A stretch of 64,000 nt of DNA, from assembly GCA_963706515.1 (NCBI GenBank), contig CAVPMW010000017.1, forward strand, positions 124,001 through 188,000. Reading direction: 5' to 3'. This document shows positions 34,862-44,551 of the stretch, piece after piece. The notes beneath the pieces are model-generated. The model saw only the letters and a program-made list of their open reading frames with translations. It was not told where the DNA came from and made no database searches. The position numbers and the translations under genes were made by a program. Within the stretch, counting starts at the first letter, position 1, and each line of letters starts with the position of its first letter. Source of the DNA: CAVPMW01 sp963706515. Its GTDB lineage: Bacteria > Chloroflexota > Anaerolineae > Anaerolineales > UBA4823.

Positions 34862-36143
34862 TTAGGGCCAGATCTTGGTGGGAGGATAGGCATCCTTGTG
34901 ATACTCGTAGACTGCGATCTTCGGGTCGGCGCAGTCGCCGGTAGCATTGCAGGTCAGGTTACCGGTCAGCCCCTTGAAGTCTTTGGTGGCGTACATGCAG
35001 TCGCGCAGCGCCTGGCGACCGATAGACAGAGATCCGTCCGCATTCTTCACCGCGACTTTCTCGACGCAGGCGAAGATCATGTTCATCGCATCGTAGGCGT
35101 GGGCGTGGAAGATGCTGATCGGCGCGGTGCCGCCGAACTTGGCCATGTATTCCGGTACGAATTTGGCCTCGTAGTCTGGGCCGAACGCTGAAAAGTCTGG
35201 GCTGGAGACCAAGAAGCCTTCCACTGCATCACCGGCAGCCTTCATCACGTCGTTGGAGAACAGGCCATCCGCACCCATCAGCTTGGTGTTTTCCAGACCG
35301 GCAGTCTCCTTCGCCTGGCGGGTGATAAAGCCACCAGCGGGGAGGAAGATCGGGTAGTAGATCAAATCGGGCTTGCCGGCTGCGATGCGGGTCAGCACCG
35401 GGCCCATGTCGGTCTGCTTGGGATCGACCGCTTCCTGAGCCACGATCGTGCCGCCGCCTGCCTTGAAATTCTCAGCGAATTGATTAGCCAGACTTTCGGC
35501 GTAGATCGAGCCGTCGTGGATGGTCGCAGCGTTCTTGATGCCCAACTTCTCCAGGGCAAACTTGGCGGCGGCAGCGCCCTGCACCTTGTCGTTGTGGGCA
35601 GTGCGCAGGTAGCCGGGGTAGTTGTTCGGGTTGCCAGCTTCGGTCAGGTCTGGGGCGGTATTGGAAGGTGAAATCGTGACGAAACCTGCCTGAGACCAGA
35701 GCGGCTCGGCGACACGCACGGCGCTGGAGCACGAAGTGCCCAGGACCGCCACAATGGTGTTGTCGGCTGCCAGCTTGGTGCCAGCTGCCTGACCGCCTTC
35801 GGCAGAGCAGCCTTCGTCTTCGCCGGTGAACTCGATCTTGTGACCGAGCAGGGTGCCGCCTTTATCGTCGACGGCGATTTCAGCGCCGTTGCGCGAGTCG
35901 GTGCCCAGGGTGGCATTGGCACCCGAGATGGACGAGGGCATAAGCAATGTGGATGGGGTCGCTTGCGCCGATTTCGACACAGCCAATTTTATCGGTACAG
36001 CCAGCTGCAGCAGGCGCTTCGGTCATCACTTCAGTGGCAGCCGGCGCTGCGGTAGTCGGGGCAGCCTGGGGTGTACTGCAAGCGGCGAGGAGCATGCTGA
36101 CCACAATTAACATCGAAAGGATCACGAACGTTCGTTTCAACAT
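34862..36143 (-). CDS. livK: Branched-chain amino acid ABC transporter substrate-binding lipoprotein LivK, frameshifted
   Basis: A type I periplasmic-binding-fold lipoprotein that delivers amino acids to LivHM. The signal peptide MLKRTFVILSMLIVVSMLLA ends in a lipobox before Cys (LAACS), followed by an Ala/Thr-rich linker. The mature part shows GTSCSSAVRVAEPLWSQAG, ISPSNTAPDLTE and YDAMNMIFACVEK, all usual for the family. The frame breaks at 35930-35935 (one extra base between ALS and ISGANATLGTDSRNG); length is 3n+1 and the repaired product has 426 residues. The ATG follows a perfect AGGAGG. First gene of the operon. Confidence 0.89.
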
Positions 36144-36395
36144 CTTCTTCCTCCTGGATCTGTATGGTTTCGCGTTCTTTGGCGAAATGTTGGAATTTGG
36201 TTCCGTTCTCCACACTTACGGATTGTGTCGATCACATTACGCAGATTAGCTCTACGCTCTCCACTCGATAGGCAAGCCCTCCTTTCGTGGCTCGATAAAT
36301 ATACCGCTCTACATAACACATGGATATATAACTGAGTGAATAACGACATGCCGCCGGTATGACCAGCGGGATTTCCATGTGTGCTTAATCTAACG

Positions 36396-36424
36396 ATTTT
36401 ACCGAACAGAATTGAAAGGGTCAA
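36396..36424 (-). promoter_or_regulatory. liv operon promoter
   Basis: On the minus strand TTGACC, 17 bases, TAAAAT. The transcript would start near 36389, leaving a leader of about 245 bases before livK, long enough for regulation, though I see no clear riboswitch fold. The remainder of the 465-base gap (36144-36608) shows no gene that I can support. Confidence 0.65.
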
Positions 36425-36594
36425 GACCGAAAATGAATTTTGCATGAGTCAATTGCCATACTAATTTTGATTACAATCATTTACCGGAACGAATGGATCT
36501 ATTGCCAATATATTCCTCGCACAGCCCTGTAAGATCCTGGCCTCACAGAATTGAAGTGTATATCGATAAAGCTCCGCTGGGAAATGCCGTATGG

Positions 36595-36600
36595 TAGAAT
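36595..36600 (+). promoter_or_regulatory. Extended -10 promoter, possibly giving a leaderless mRNA
   Basis: The sequence ATGGTAGAAT contains a TG-extended -10 box ending only 8 bases before the ATG at 36609. Transcription would start about at the initiation codon, and no Shine-Dalgarno sequence is visible between them, which suggests a leaderless transcript. Confidence 0.35.
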
Positions 36601-36608
36601 CTTAACGG

Positions 36609-37628
36609 ATGAGCAACCCAGGAAATCTCACCGGCGCTCAGGTATTAAAGCCCAGCCCACCCAGCCTGATCCGATCGATCACGGCTGGTTTTGATGCGAC
36701 CAGCAACCACCTTGGTCTCATCTTATTTCCGATTCTTCTGGATATTTACATTTGGCTGGGTCCCCGCCTGAACCTGCGGGATCTGATATCACGCTTCTTC
36801 GCTGAATCAGCGAAGATCCCAGAACTACAATCGCCTGAGAATGCCGCCTTAATGAAAGCCATGCAAGAGGCATGGCTGGTGATCACTGCGCGGTTCAATT
36901 TATTCACTGTGCTGCGCACATATCCGATCGGGATACCCAGCTTGATGTCGGGAGTCTCTCCGCTAAATTCTCCTCTGGGATCGCCGGTTGTGCTGCAGGT
37001 AGATTCCTGGGGGGAACTTGCCTTCCTGCTGCTGGGAATCGCTCTATTGGGCTTGATGGTGGGGACCATGTTTTTCCTGCTGGTGTGCCAGGCTTCACTC
37101 AAAGGAGAATTAAGTTGGGGCAATGCGTTCCATTCGCTGCCTTGGGCGTATAACCAGGTGCTACAATTAACCCTGATCTTGCTAGGAATCATCCTGGCGG
37201 TGAGTATTCCCATGACCTGCCTGCTCACGGTCGTCATGCTGAGCGGGTTTAGCGTCGGGCCTATCCTTATGCTCATTTATGGTGGGCTGATGGCCTGGAT
37301 CCTCATTCCGCTCGTTTTTTCCCCGCTCGGAATATTCGTTTACCACCGGCGGGTATGGAACTCACTCACCGACGGGATGCGCGTTACACGGCTGACATTA
37401 CCGAGCACGCTGCTCTTCTTGCTGCTGATCCTGATCCTATCGCGCGGTCTGGATATGTTGTGGAGCATACCGAAAGAAGGCTCGTGGATGGCAATTGTTG
37501 GCGTACTGGGGCACGCCTTCGTCTCTACTGCTTTGTTGGCTGCCATCTTTATTTATTATCGCGACGCCAATACCTGGATGTTACAGATGGTAGAGCGTTT
37601 GCGCTCGGCATCATCACCGGCGACCTGA
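36609..37628 (+). CDS. Polytopic membrane protein of unknown function
   Basis: A 339-residue protein with about six hydrophobic helices (for example LGLILFPILLDIYIWLG near residue 35, LAFLLLGIALLGLMVGTMFF near 140, and VLQLTLILLGIILAVSI near 185). No enzymatic motif is recognisable; it resembles unnamed membrane proteins with a glycerophosphoryl/YihY-like helix pattern, but I cannot assign it. It precedes gyrB by 37 bases on the same strand, so the two may share a transcript. Confidence 0.82.
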   Translation: MSNPGNLTGAQVLKPSPPSLIRSITAGFDATSNHLGLILFPILLDIYIWLGPRLNLRDLISRFFAESAKIPELQSPENAALMKAMQEAWLVITARFNLFTVLRTYPIGIPSLMSGVSPLNSPLGSPVVLQVDSWGELAFLLLGIALLGLMVGTMFFLLVCQASLKGELSWGNAFHSLPWAYNQVLQLTLILLGIILAVSIPMTCLLTVVMLSGFSVGPILMLIYGGLMAWILIPLVFSPLGIFVYHRRVWNSLTDGMRVTRLTLPSTLLFLLLILILSRGLDMLWSIPKEGSWMAIVGVLGHAFVSTALLAAIFIYYRDANTWMLQMVERLRSASSPAT

Positions 37629-37665
37629 TAACAGACTAAACCCGCTGGTATTATTGGAGGTATGA

Positions 37666-39585
37666 GTGAAGAACGCGAACGCCTTCTCTTATGAGGCGAA
37701 AGATATCCAGGTTCTAGAAGGGTTGGAAGCCGTGCGCCGCCGCCCAGGCATGTATATCGGCGGCACCGATATCAGAGCTTTACACCATCTCATTTCAGAA
37801 GTGGTCGATAATTCAATTGATGAAGCCCTGGCCGGATTCTGCAACCACATCGATATCATCATCCACAAAGACAGCAGTGTGACGGTAAAGGACGATGGCA
37901 GGGGTATTCCGGTAGATATTCACCCTCAAATGAAAAAGCCGGCGCTCGAAGTCGTAATGACGGTTTTACATTCAGGCGGCAAGTTTGGAGGGAGGAGCTA
38001 TAAGGTCTCCGGCGGCTTGCATGGCGTAGGGGTGTCAGCAGTAAACGCCCTCTCTGAGTGGTGCGAAGTTGAAGTCACTCGGGATGGCAAAGTGTACCGG
38101 CAGCGCTATGAGCGCGGTTATCCGGTTGGACCGGTGACTGCGGTCGGGAATGCGCATAAAGACCACACAGGTACCAAGACGACCTTCAAGTATGATCCGG
38201 AAATCTTTAAAGGGGACATGGAATACCGCTTTGATACCCTGGTGCAGCGCTTTAGGGAGATGGCTTTCGTTACCCGAGGGGTAACCATCTATTTCCTGGA
38301 CGAGCGGGTTGAGCGTGAAATGACCTTCTATTTCGAAGGCGGGATCAAATCCTTCGTGCGCTACCTGGATCGCAACCGGGCTGTGCTCCACCCGGTGGTG
38401 CATGTCGAGAAGGAAATCGACGGGATTACGATCGATGCGGCGATCCAATATACGGACGCTTATGCTGAGTCGGTGTACGCATTTGCCAATACGATTAATA
38501 CGGTCGATGGGGGCACTCACCTGACCGGCTTGCGCTCGGCAATCACGCGCACGATCAACGATTACGCCCGCAGAACCGCCATGCTCAAAGAGGCCGACCC
38601 GAACTTCACCGGTGATGACACGCGTGAAGGATTAACTGCCATCATCAGCGTGAAGATGCCCGAGCCTCAATTCGAGAGCCAGACAAAAGTAAAGTTAATG
38701 AATCCAGAGGTGCAAACTCTGACCCAGCAAGTGGTCGGTGAAGCGTTCAGCTCATTCATGGAAGAGAACCCCTCAGCAGGGAAAGTAATCGTCCAAAAAT
38801 GCCTGACCTCTGCAAGAGCGCGTGACGCAGCCCGGAAGGCGCGCGATCTGGTGATCCGTAAATCGACGTTAGAGAGCCTGACACTGCCAGGGAAGCTGGC
38901 GGATTGCTCTCAACGGGATATGGAAAAGACCGAGCTGTATATCGTCGAGGGGGATTCAGCTGGCGGATCTGCCAAACAAGGTCGCGACCGCCATTTCCAG
39001 GCGATCTTACCCCTGCGCGGTAAGATCCTCAATACGGAACGTGCCCGGCTGGATAAAATCCTGGCAAACAATGAAGTCAAAGCGCTCATCTCGGCTTTAG
39101 GGACTGGCGTTGGCGAGAGCTTTGACCTGACCGGGCTGCGCTACGGGCGAATCATCATCATGACTGACGCGGACGTAGATGGCAGCCATATCCGGACCCT
39201 GTTGTTGACTTTCTTCTTCCGCTATATGCAACAGCTGATCGAAGATGGGCATCTTTACATCGCTTTGCCTCCGCTCTACCGCATCGCGTTCAAGAACCAG
39301 CTTCGGTTCGCATATACTGAGGCAGAGAAGGATAAGATCCTTAAAGATATGGGCAACGATGCGGCGAGAGCCTCGCTGCAGCGCTACAAAGGACTGGGCG
39401 AGATGAATCCTGACCAGCTTTGGGAAACGACGATGGACCCAGCGAACCGCACATTGCTGCAGGTTAACATAGAGGATGCAGCTGAAGCAGATATCACTTT
39501 CGATATGTTAATGGGAGAAGCTGTTCCGCCCCGGAAAAAATTTATCCAAACCCACGCCCGAGATGTACGCAACCTGGACGTATGA
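37666..39585 (+). CDS. gyrB: DNA gyrase subunit B
   Basis: The ATPase subunit of type II topoisomerase, 639 residues. GHKL ATPase motifs: EVVDNSIDEALAG, VKDDGRGIPVDIHP, GGLHGVGVSAVNALS; the Toprim domain has LYIVEGDSAGGSAKQGRDR, PLRGKILN and IMTDADVDGSHIRTLLLTF; the tail has QRYKGLGEMNPDQLWETTMD. Length and the lack of the E. coli insert fit Gram-positive-type GyrB rather than ParE, though the two are similar. Start is GTG, 4 bases after GGAGGTATGA; an overlapping ATG at 37662 opens only a short frame. gyrA is not adjacent. Confidence 0.95.
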   Translation: MKNANAFSYEAKDIQVLEGLEAVRRRPGMYIGGTDIRALHHLISEVVDNSIDEALAGFCNHIDIIIHKDSSVTVKDDGRGIPVDIHPQMKKPALEVVMTVLHSGGKFGGRSYKVSGGLHGVGVSAVNALSEWCEVEVTRDGKVYRQRYERGYPVGPVTAVGNAHKDHTGTKTTFKYDPEIFKGDMEYRFDTLVQRFREMAFVTRGVTIYFLDERVEREMTFYFEGGIKSFVRYLDRNRAVLHPVVHVEKEIDGITIDAAIQYTDAYAESVYAFANTINTVDGGTHLTGLRSAITRTINDYARRTAMLKEADPNFTGDDTREGLTAIISVKMPEPQFESQTKVKLMNPEVQTLTQQVVGEAFSSFMEENPSAGKVIVQKCLTSARARDAARKARDLVIRKSTLESLTLPGKLADCSQRDMEKTELYIVEGDSAGGSAKQGRDRHFQAILPLRGKILNTERARLDKILANNEVKALISALGTGVGESFDLTGLRYGRIIIMTDADVDGSHIRTLLLTFFFRYMQQLIEDGHLYIALPPLYRIAFKNQLRFAYTEAEKDKILKDMGNDAARASLQRYKGLGEMNPDQLWETTMDPANRTLLQVNIEDAAEADITFDMLMGEAVPPRKKFIQTHARDVRNLDV

Positions 39586-39658
39586 TCCGGCTATAATGGC
39601 AACAATCACCTTCCAGTCAGTGTAATAGGCGATCTTCCGCTCAAGCGATTTGAATTCT

Positions 39659-41869
39659 ATGGCACTGGAACGTGGCACCCTTCTAAATAATCGATACCGT
39701 ATCGTCCAGATCTTGGGTCAGGGCGGGATGGGCTCAGTCTATCGAGCGGTAGATGAAAACCTGGGGGTTGAAGTCGCGGTAAAGGACAATTTCTTCACAA
39801 CCGAGGAATACGCCCGCCAGTTCTGGCGTGAGGCGACGATCCTGGCCAGCTTGCGCCATCCGAACTTGCCCAGAGTAACCGATCACTTCGTCGTCGAAGG
39901 GCAGGGCCAATACCTGGTCATGGATTTCATAGAGGGGGAAGACCTCCGCCAGCGCATGGACCGGATTGGGTTGATCAGCGAGGAGGATGCCATCGTCATC
40001 GGCGCGGCGGTCAACGATGCCCTGGCATACCTGGGAGATTGCAATCCGCCGATTGTGCACCGGGATATCAAACCCGGGAACGTCAAGATTACACCCGAAG
40101 GAAAAATATACCTGGTGGATTTCGGTCTGGCCAAGGTTTTGGTGGGATCGCAAATGACCACAACCGGCGCGCGGGCTATGACCCCGGGATATTCCCCGCC
40201 AGAACAATATGGTACTGCCCGCACCGACCAGCGCTCAGATATTTATTCTTTGGGAGCCACGCTGTATGCCTCTCTGACCGGGGTAATCCCCGAGGACGCT
40301 CTGGCACGGGCCATGGACCAATCTGAGCTGACCCCAATCCGGCGGCATAACCCAAAAGTTTCTCGCCGGGTATCGACCGCTATCGAGAAGTCGCTGGCGG
40401 TTCGTCCGGATGACCGCTACCAGGACGCGGAAGAATTTAAGTATGCTTTGCTGAATGCCAGCTCCGTCACCAATAAATACGAAGGCGAATTCCTGGTCGC
40501 GCCACCCCCAGAAATACCCGAAAGATCACTACCGTTAGAATTTATGGAGGGTGCTGGAGGGGTTGGGAATGGCGGCAACGCGGTAAACGACGGGCTTTCA
40601 CCTCTGCCGGTGCCGATAAACAGCCCTGCTACCGACAGGAGTAAAAGAAAATCCCGCACGAGGCCTCGCCGTCGCAAATCGAACCGGACGCTGTTATGGC
40701 TGGTCTTGATCCTGCTGCTTCTCACGCTCAGCGGAGTGGTTGCCTATACCAATAATCCAAATTTGCCCTACCTTGCTGCAAGCTTGATCAGCGGGAGAGG
40801 CAGCGCCCAGGGGATCGTGGTACCACCGGTTGGCACACCGACACCGACCGCAACCGAAGAGCCATCGGCGACTGACCCCATCCAGGCAGAAGAAACCGAT
40901 GGCGTGGTGGTTGTGGTCGAGCATCCAAGCGAGACGGCGACTGCTACACTTCAGCCGACCGAGACAATGCTGCCGGTTCCTACCAGTACTCCGACCCCTG
41001 TACCCACCTTGATGGGAGCCGGTCGAGGTGAGCTGGCTTTTGCATCCGATGCTACCGGTCGCAATCAGATCTACCTGGTCAATATCGACGGCTCCAACCT
41101 GCGCAAAATTACCGATATGTCCGATGGCGCCTGCCAACCGGATTGGTCGCCGGACGGTAAAAAGCTGGTATTTATCTCTCCTTGCGTGGGCAACAATGAG
41201 CTTTATCCGGGTTCTGCGCTTTTCATCATAGATTTAGCCAGTGGAAATTTGATGCCGCTGCCGACTGTTCCCGGCGGTGACTTCGATCCAGACTGGTCGC
41301 CGGATGGACACCGGATCGCCTTCACTTCGCTGCGCAAGGGCGGTCGCCCACAGCTGTATATGGTCGATCTCCAGGATAAAACCGTTGAGCTGGCCTCGGA
41401 TCCAAAAACGTTCTCCCGGGACATGCAGCCGGATTGGTCGCCAGATGGGCAGCGCATTGCGTTTACCTCAATCCGAAAGGGTTATCCCCAAATCTGGTTC
41501 TTAAATCTGAGCGACGGCAAGCAAGAATTGTTCTCCCACAGCGGAAGCAACGTAAATTCTCATCCGCGCTGGTCGCCGGACGGCAAGGTGCTGCTTTATA
41601 CCCAACGCGAGAATTTATTCGGAACCCCGATGGTCGTATTTTCTTCACTCGATCAAGAGGGAGTGAGCGATAACCGCCTGACGCAGAATAACATCCCAAT
41701 CAGGGAAGCTACTTATTCGCAGGATGGAATCTGGGTTGCTTTCGAAAGCTGGCCTGAAGGCAGCAACCACGACATCTACATCATGACTTCCAATGGCGCC
41801 GGGCGACTCCAGGTAACCAATAACCCTCGCCTGGATTTCGATCCTGTGTGGCGACCAGCAGAACACTAG
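39659..41869 (+). CDS. Transmembrane Ser/Thr kinase with TolB-like extracellular propeller
   Basis: A 736-residue receptor-like kinase. Residues 1-275 form a standard kinase (LGQGGMGSVYRAVD, VAVKDNFF, IVHRDIKPGNVKI, YLVDFGLAKVL); after a basic, Pro-rich linker comes one membrane helix (LLWLVLILLLLTLSGVVAY, near residue 345), then a Thr/Pro-rich stalk and a TolB/WD40-like propeller with repeated PDWSPDGxxIAFTS motifs. The external domain probably senses a ligand or binds the wall. The ATG at 39659 is preferred over TTG 39650. It follows gyrB in the same direction. Confidence 0.93.
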   Translation: MALERGTLLNNRYRIVQILGQGGMGSVYRAVDENLGVEVAVKDNFFTTEEYARQFWREATILASLRHPNLPRVTDHFVVEGQGQYLVMDFIEGEDLRQRMDRIGLISEEDAIVIGAAVNDALAYLGDCNPPIVHRDIKPGNVKITPEGKIYLVDFGLAKVLVGSQMTTTGARAMTPGYSPPEQYGTARTDQRSDIYSLGATLYASLTGVIPEDALARAMDQSELTPIRRHNPKVSRRVSTAIEKSLAVRPDDRYQDAEEFKYALLNASSVTNKYEGEFLVAPPPEIPERSLPLEFMEGAGGVGNGGNAVNDGLSPLPVPINSPATDRSKRKSRTRPRRRKSNRTLLWLVLILLLLTLSGVVAYTNNPNLPYLAASLISGRGSAQGIVVPPVGTPTPTATEEPSATDPIQAEETDGVVVVVEHPSETATATLQPTETMLPVPTSTPTPVPTLMGAGRGELAFASDATGRNQIYLVNIDGSNLRKITDMSDGACQPDWSPDGKKLVFISPCVGNNELYPGSALFIIDLASGNLMPLPTVPGGDFDPDWSPDGHRIAFTSLRKGGRPQLYMVDLQDKTVELASDPKTFSRDMQPDWSPDGQRIAFTSIRKGYPQIWFLNLSDGKQELFSHSGSNVNSHPRWSPDGKVLLYTQRENLFGTPMVVFSSLDQEGVSDNRLTQNNIPIREATYSQDGIWVAFESWPEGSNHDIYIMTSNGAGRLQVTNNPRLDFDPVWRPAEH

Positions 41870-41943
41870 CCAACGGCTCGCCAGTCATTCTTCAATTGAT
41901 TTCTATTCCAAAACGAGATATTTTCCGCGGTAGCCAGCCAGGC

Positions 41944-41964
41944 AAGCCGAGCACAGCTCGGTTT
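41944..41964. terminator. Bidirectional terminator
   Basis: CCGAGC and GCTCGG pair around ACA, flanked by A and T residues on either side, in the gap between the convergent kinase and carrier-protein genes. Confidence 0.65.
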
Positions 41965-41995
41965 ATGCACGCAGGATACACGGGTAAGCGGCTGG

Positions 41996-42241
41996 TTATC
42001 CCTTGCGCTGGCGGATCAGACTGGCAAGCTCGCCTAACGAATCGAAGGTCTGGGCATTCAGCTCGGTATCATCGATATGCACGCCAAAAGTTTCCTCAAT
42101 AAACAAAGCCAGATCGACGAGGTGAAAGGAATCGATCAATCCACTGGAAATGAGAGCCTCGCCAGCCTCGATGTGGTAGTTGGGACGCTTAAGTATCACT
42201 TGCGTGATGTATTGGTTTAGTCTGGGATTGAATATTATCAT
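41996..42241 (-). CDS. Acyl carrier protein (DltC-like position)
   Basis: An 81-residue phosphopantetheine-carrier protein. The attachment serine is in GLIDSFHLVDLALFIEETFG (Ser38); the acidic helix II typical of carrier proteins follows. Carrier proteins hold activated acyl groups as thioesters. It is the last gene of the minus-strand acylation operon, 23 bases after the SGNH lipoprotein gene, the position and size of DltC relative to DltB/DltD. It is not beside fatty-acid synthesis genes, which favours a dedicated carrier. ATG at 42241 (MIIFNPRLNQ) with an AGGA-containing leader. Confidence 0.88.
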   Translation of the reverse strand: MIIFNPRLNQYITQVILKRPNYHIEAGEALISSGLIDSFHLVDLALFIEETFGVHIDDTELNAQTFDSLGELASLIRQRKG

Positions 42242-42264
42242 CCATGCTCTTTTCCTATTACCTG

Positions 42265-43281
42265 TTATCCCCCAGGGACCGATGGAACGCCGGTTGCAGT
42301 GCGCCACACCGCATCCAATGTTTGCAAGGCAGTCAGGTTGCGCACTGCCCACCCGGATTTCATGACACTGGGGTCAGCGAAGCGATTTGGTCCCCAGGTG
42401 AGATGAACTCGATCCTCTTGCAAGCCGTGGTCGGGGAGGGTCTGCACCGCCTGCCAGTAATTCCACAAGGGAATATCATACTCATTAGCCAGGCGAGCAA
42501 TCGTTGCATTAATGCTGCTGTCTTTCTCTACATTATCTGCCTTTGTACTCAGTATGGGGATGACGCCATGATCGATAGAGTATTCGATGATGGCGCGCAT
42601 CTCCTGCTCGAAGACATCCATGTGGTAAACGTCGTTGCTGCCGAGTGTGATAAAAGCCAGGCTGGGCTTGTTCAAGCGGTATTCGCAAGCCAGTGGAGTC
42701 TCATTGGACTGGCATTGCTTTGGATCCGACCAGATCGACGCGAAAACCGAAGAGGCGCTGAAACCAGCACGCGCTGCCAGGCTGGTGCGGCTGAAAGAGC
42801 CCTGGAACGCCTGGATCACCGGCGCGAGGGATTGGTACGATCCCAGGTCGTAATAACGGGGACCGCGGTCGAAGTCGCCCAGGAACCAGGCAGGGGTGCT
42901 GCCGCAGTCTCCCACCTTCGAGAACGCTCCAGGGTTGTTGCCCAGCGCTAATCCCTTCTGGTATATTTCTTTAACATACGGGCTGACCTGTGGAATGACC
43001 GGCAGCGTCTTCCACTCATCAGGCAGCAAGGTGGGGCGCAAAGTTGGGCTGGGTCCGGGTGTGGGAGAATCTGTTGCTGGCTGGCTGTACGCCGTCGGTG
43101 GCGGTTGAGTAGAGGTTGCTTTGACCGGTGTGGGGCTTTCAGCGGCAGTTTCTGCAGACAGCGCGGTCGCAGGAGCAGCTTCCGTTTGCTGCTCTCTTAG
43201 AGGGGTAATCGGAGCAGAAGCAGCACAGCCGGTGATTCCCAGCAAAGCAAACAAACAGAGGATAGCCACGATTCGCTGCAT
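42265..43281 (-). CDS. SGNH/GDSL-like surface lipoprotein
   Basis: A 338-residue lipoprotein: signal peptide MQRIVAILCLFALLGITGC with lipobox Cys, a long Thr/Pro-rich linker, then an SGNH-like fold. Block III reads ITLGSNDVY (GxND) and the terminal catalytic block is DRVHLTWGPNR (DxxH). Block I is unusual, GDCGS instead of GDS, so catalysis may be altered. It is probably an outer-face acyl hydrolase or transferase working with the MBOAT, as DltD does with DltB. ATG at 43281; a TATAAT 10 bases upstream (43291-43296) hints at an extra internal promoter. Confidence 0.84.
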   Translation of the reverse strand: MQRIVAILCLFALLGITGCAASAPITPLREQQTEAAPATALSAETAAESPTPVKATSTQPPPTAYSQPATDSPTPGPSPTLRPTLLPDEWKTLPVIPQVSPYVKEIYQKGLALGNNPGAFSKVGDCGSTPAWFLGDFDRGPRYYDLGSYQSLAPVIQAFQGSFSRTSLAARAGFSASSVFASIWSDPKQCQSNETPLACEYRLNKPSLAFITLGSNDVYHMDVFEQEMRAIIEYSIDHGVIPILSTKADNVEKDSSINATIARLANEYDIPLWNYWQAVQTLPDHGLQEDRVHLTWGPNRFADPSVMKSGWAVRNLTALQTLDAVWRTATGVPSVPGG

Positions 43282-43382
43282 TGTTTCCCGATTATAACGA
43301 ATATCCCCGACCAATACTGGCAGGGGATTTCCCCTAAGAGTGATTATCGAAGTATCACCTTTCAATCGTTTCGTGAGTGTAC

Positions 43383-44546
43383 TCAAGGGGTTAACGATTG
43401 ATTCGCCGTCTCGAGGATTGCCCTTCCAAGCAGCCGGGCAAACATGACAGTACCATTCGGGCTCAGGTGGACGGCGGTGTTGGTGAATTCCGGCGGGGGA
43501 ACGACATCCCAGAGATCGAGATAATTCCACTGATTTGCCTGGCTTTCCTCTCGGAGCAGCCGGCGGTAACCATCGTATGCCCAGCGGGGATAATAAAAAT
43601 TATAGCGAACATCACTGTTTTTGCCCTGGCTGATAAACATCGGCTCATTGACCAGCAAAACCGGGGTCGAGCCAGCCATCCGCAACCCGGCATGAAGTAT
43701 ATCGAAAGCCAGGTCATCTTTGCTCAGCTGGGGGGGGTGGAGGTCGTGGAAGCTTGCATCTGCGGGCAGGTCGCTCTGTTTTCCGGGGATCACGGGAGGG
43801 ATATCCTGGTCTATTCCGGTTGCCGCCCACAGCAAACCATAAACCTGCAAGCGGACGAGATCAGCCAGATTGCGGCGTTCGCCGACCAAGGTCTTCGCGA
43901 AGAATGGAGGCTCTTTAAGGGCAGGGTCCTGGGGATTGAGGCGCAAGCCATACTCCTGGATCAGCGTGCGCACCGCTTCCGGGTTATTTTGTAAGAGCGG
44001 TGGGAAGAGCTGCTTATCGTAGGGAAAGGATTCCAGGGTGACCGGCCAAATGATCAGGTCCGGATCGTAGCGCATGGCGTATGAGAGGATAAGCAAATCT
44101 TTCATCAGGGACATTACCGGGTAGCCCAGGTTATACACCTTGATCTGGCGCTTGTCTGGAAGGGACAAGCCAGCGGAGTTGATTGCCTCTGCCAGAGTCT
44201 GATCCGGCTTCAATAGATACCCCCAGGTGGCAGAATCTCCGATGAGGATTACGCGATACTCGCCGGCTGGTTTGGGTTCTCCTGAGAGCTCGTGGGAGGC
44301 GAACATCGCATCCAGCTGAAAAAGGCTTAGATTGTAAGATTTCGCTGGATCGTCGCCGTAGGGCAAACGCTCGCGCCCGGGGACCAGGTGATTATATAGG
44401 GTGATCCTGCCCAGGAATGGCAGCGGGTTTATCAAGGATGCGAGCAGGTTAGCTGCCAGGAAGAGGAGCACTGTTTTTAGCAGCAACCGGCTCAGACGGA
44501 TGGATTTACGATCGAAAAAGTGCGTCGGCGCAGAACTGCTATCCAT
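43383..44546 (-). CDS. Membrane-anchored SGNH/AlgJ-DltD-like protein
   Basis: A 387-residue protein with one N-terminal membrane helix (LLLKTVLLFLAANLLASLI) and an extracytoplasmic SGNH hydrolase fold: block I ILIGDSATWGYLL with the nucleophile Ser, and the distal LDLWDVVPP ... VHLSPNG block with His. Such proteins accept acyl groups from MBOAT proteins and pass them to wall or exopolysaccharide hydroxyls. ATG at 44546 lies 5 bases after the MBOAT stop, so the two are translationally linked. Family membership is clear; the acceptor polymer is unknown. Confidence 0.87.
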   Translation of the reverse strand: MDSSSAPTHFFDRKSIRLSRLLLKTVLLFLAANLLASLINPLPFLGRITLYNHLVPGRERLPYGDDPAKSYNLSLFQLDAMFASHELSGEPKPAGEYRVILIGDSATWGYLLKPDQTLAEAINSAGLSLPDKRQIKVYNLGYPVMSLMKDLLILSYAMRYDPDLIIWPVTLESFPYDKQLFPPLLQNNPEAVRTLIQEYGLRLNPQDPALKEPPFFAKTLVGERRNLADLVRLQVYGLLWAATGIDQDIPPVIPGKQSDLPADASFHDLHPPQLSKDDLAFDILHAGLRMAGSTPVLLVNEPMFISQGKNSDVRYNFYYPRWAYDGYRRLLREESQANQWNYLDLWDVVPPPEFTNTAVHLSPNGTVMFARLLGRAILETANQSLTP

Positions 44547-44551
44547 CGGCT

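Noticed and set aside
36250..36285. A short leader frame (TTG start after AAGGAGG) in the liv leader
   Set aside because: The seven-codon product is not rich in branched-chain amino acids and no terminator hairpin follows, so attenuation is not supported.
42244..42951. A 235-codon plus-strand frame over the SGNH lipoprotein
   Set aside because: The minus-strand gene has a signal peptide, lipobox and SGNH blocks; the plus frame has none.
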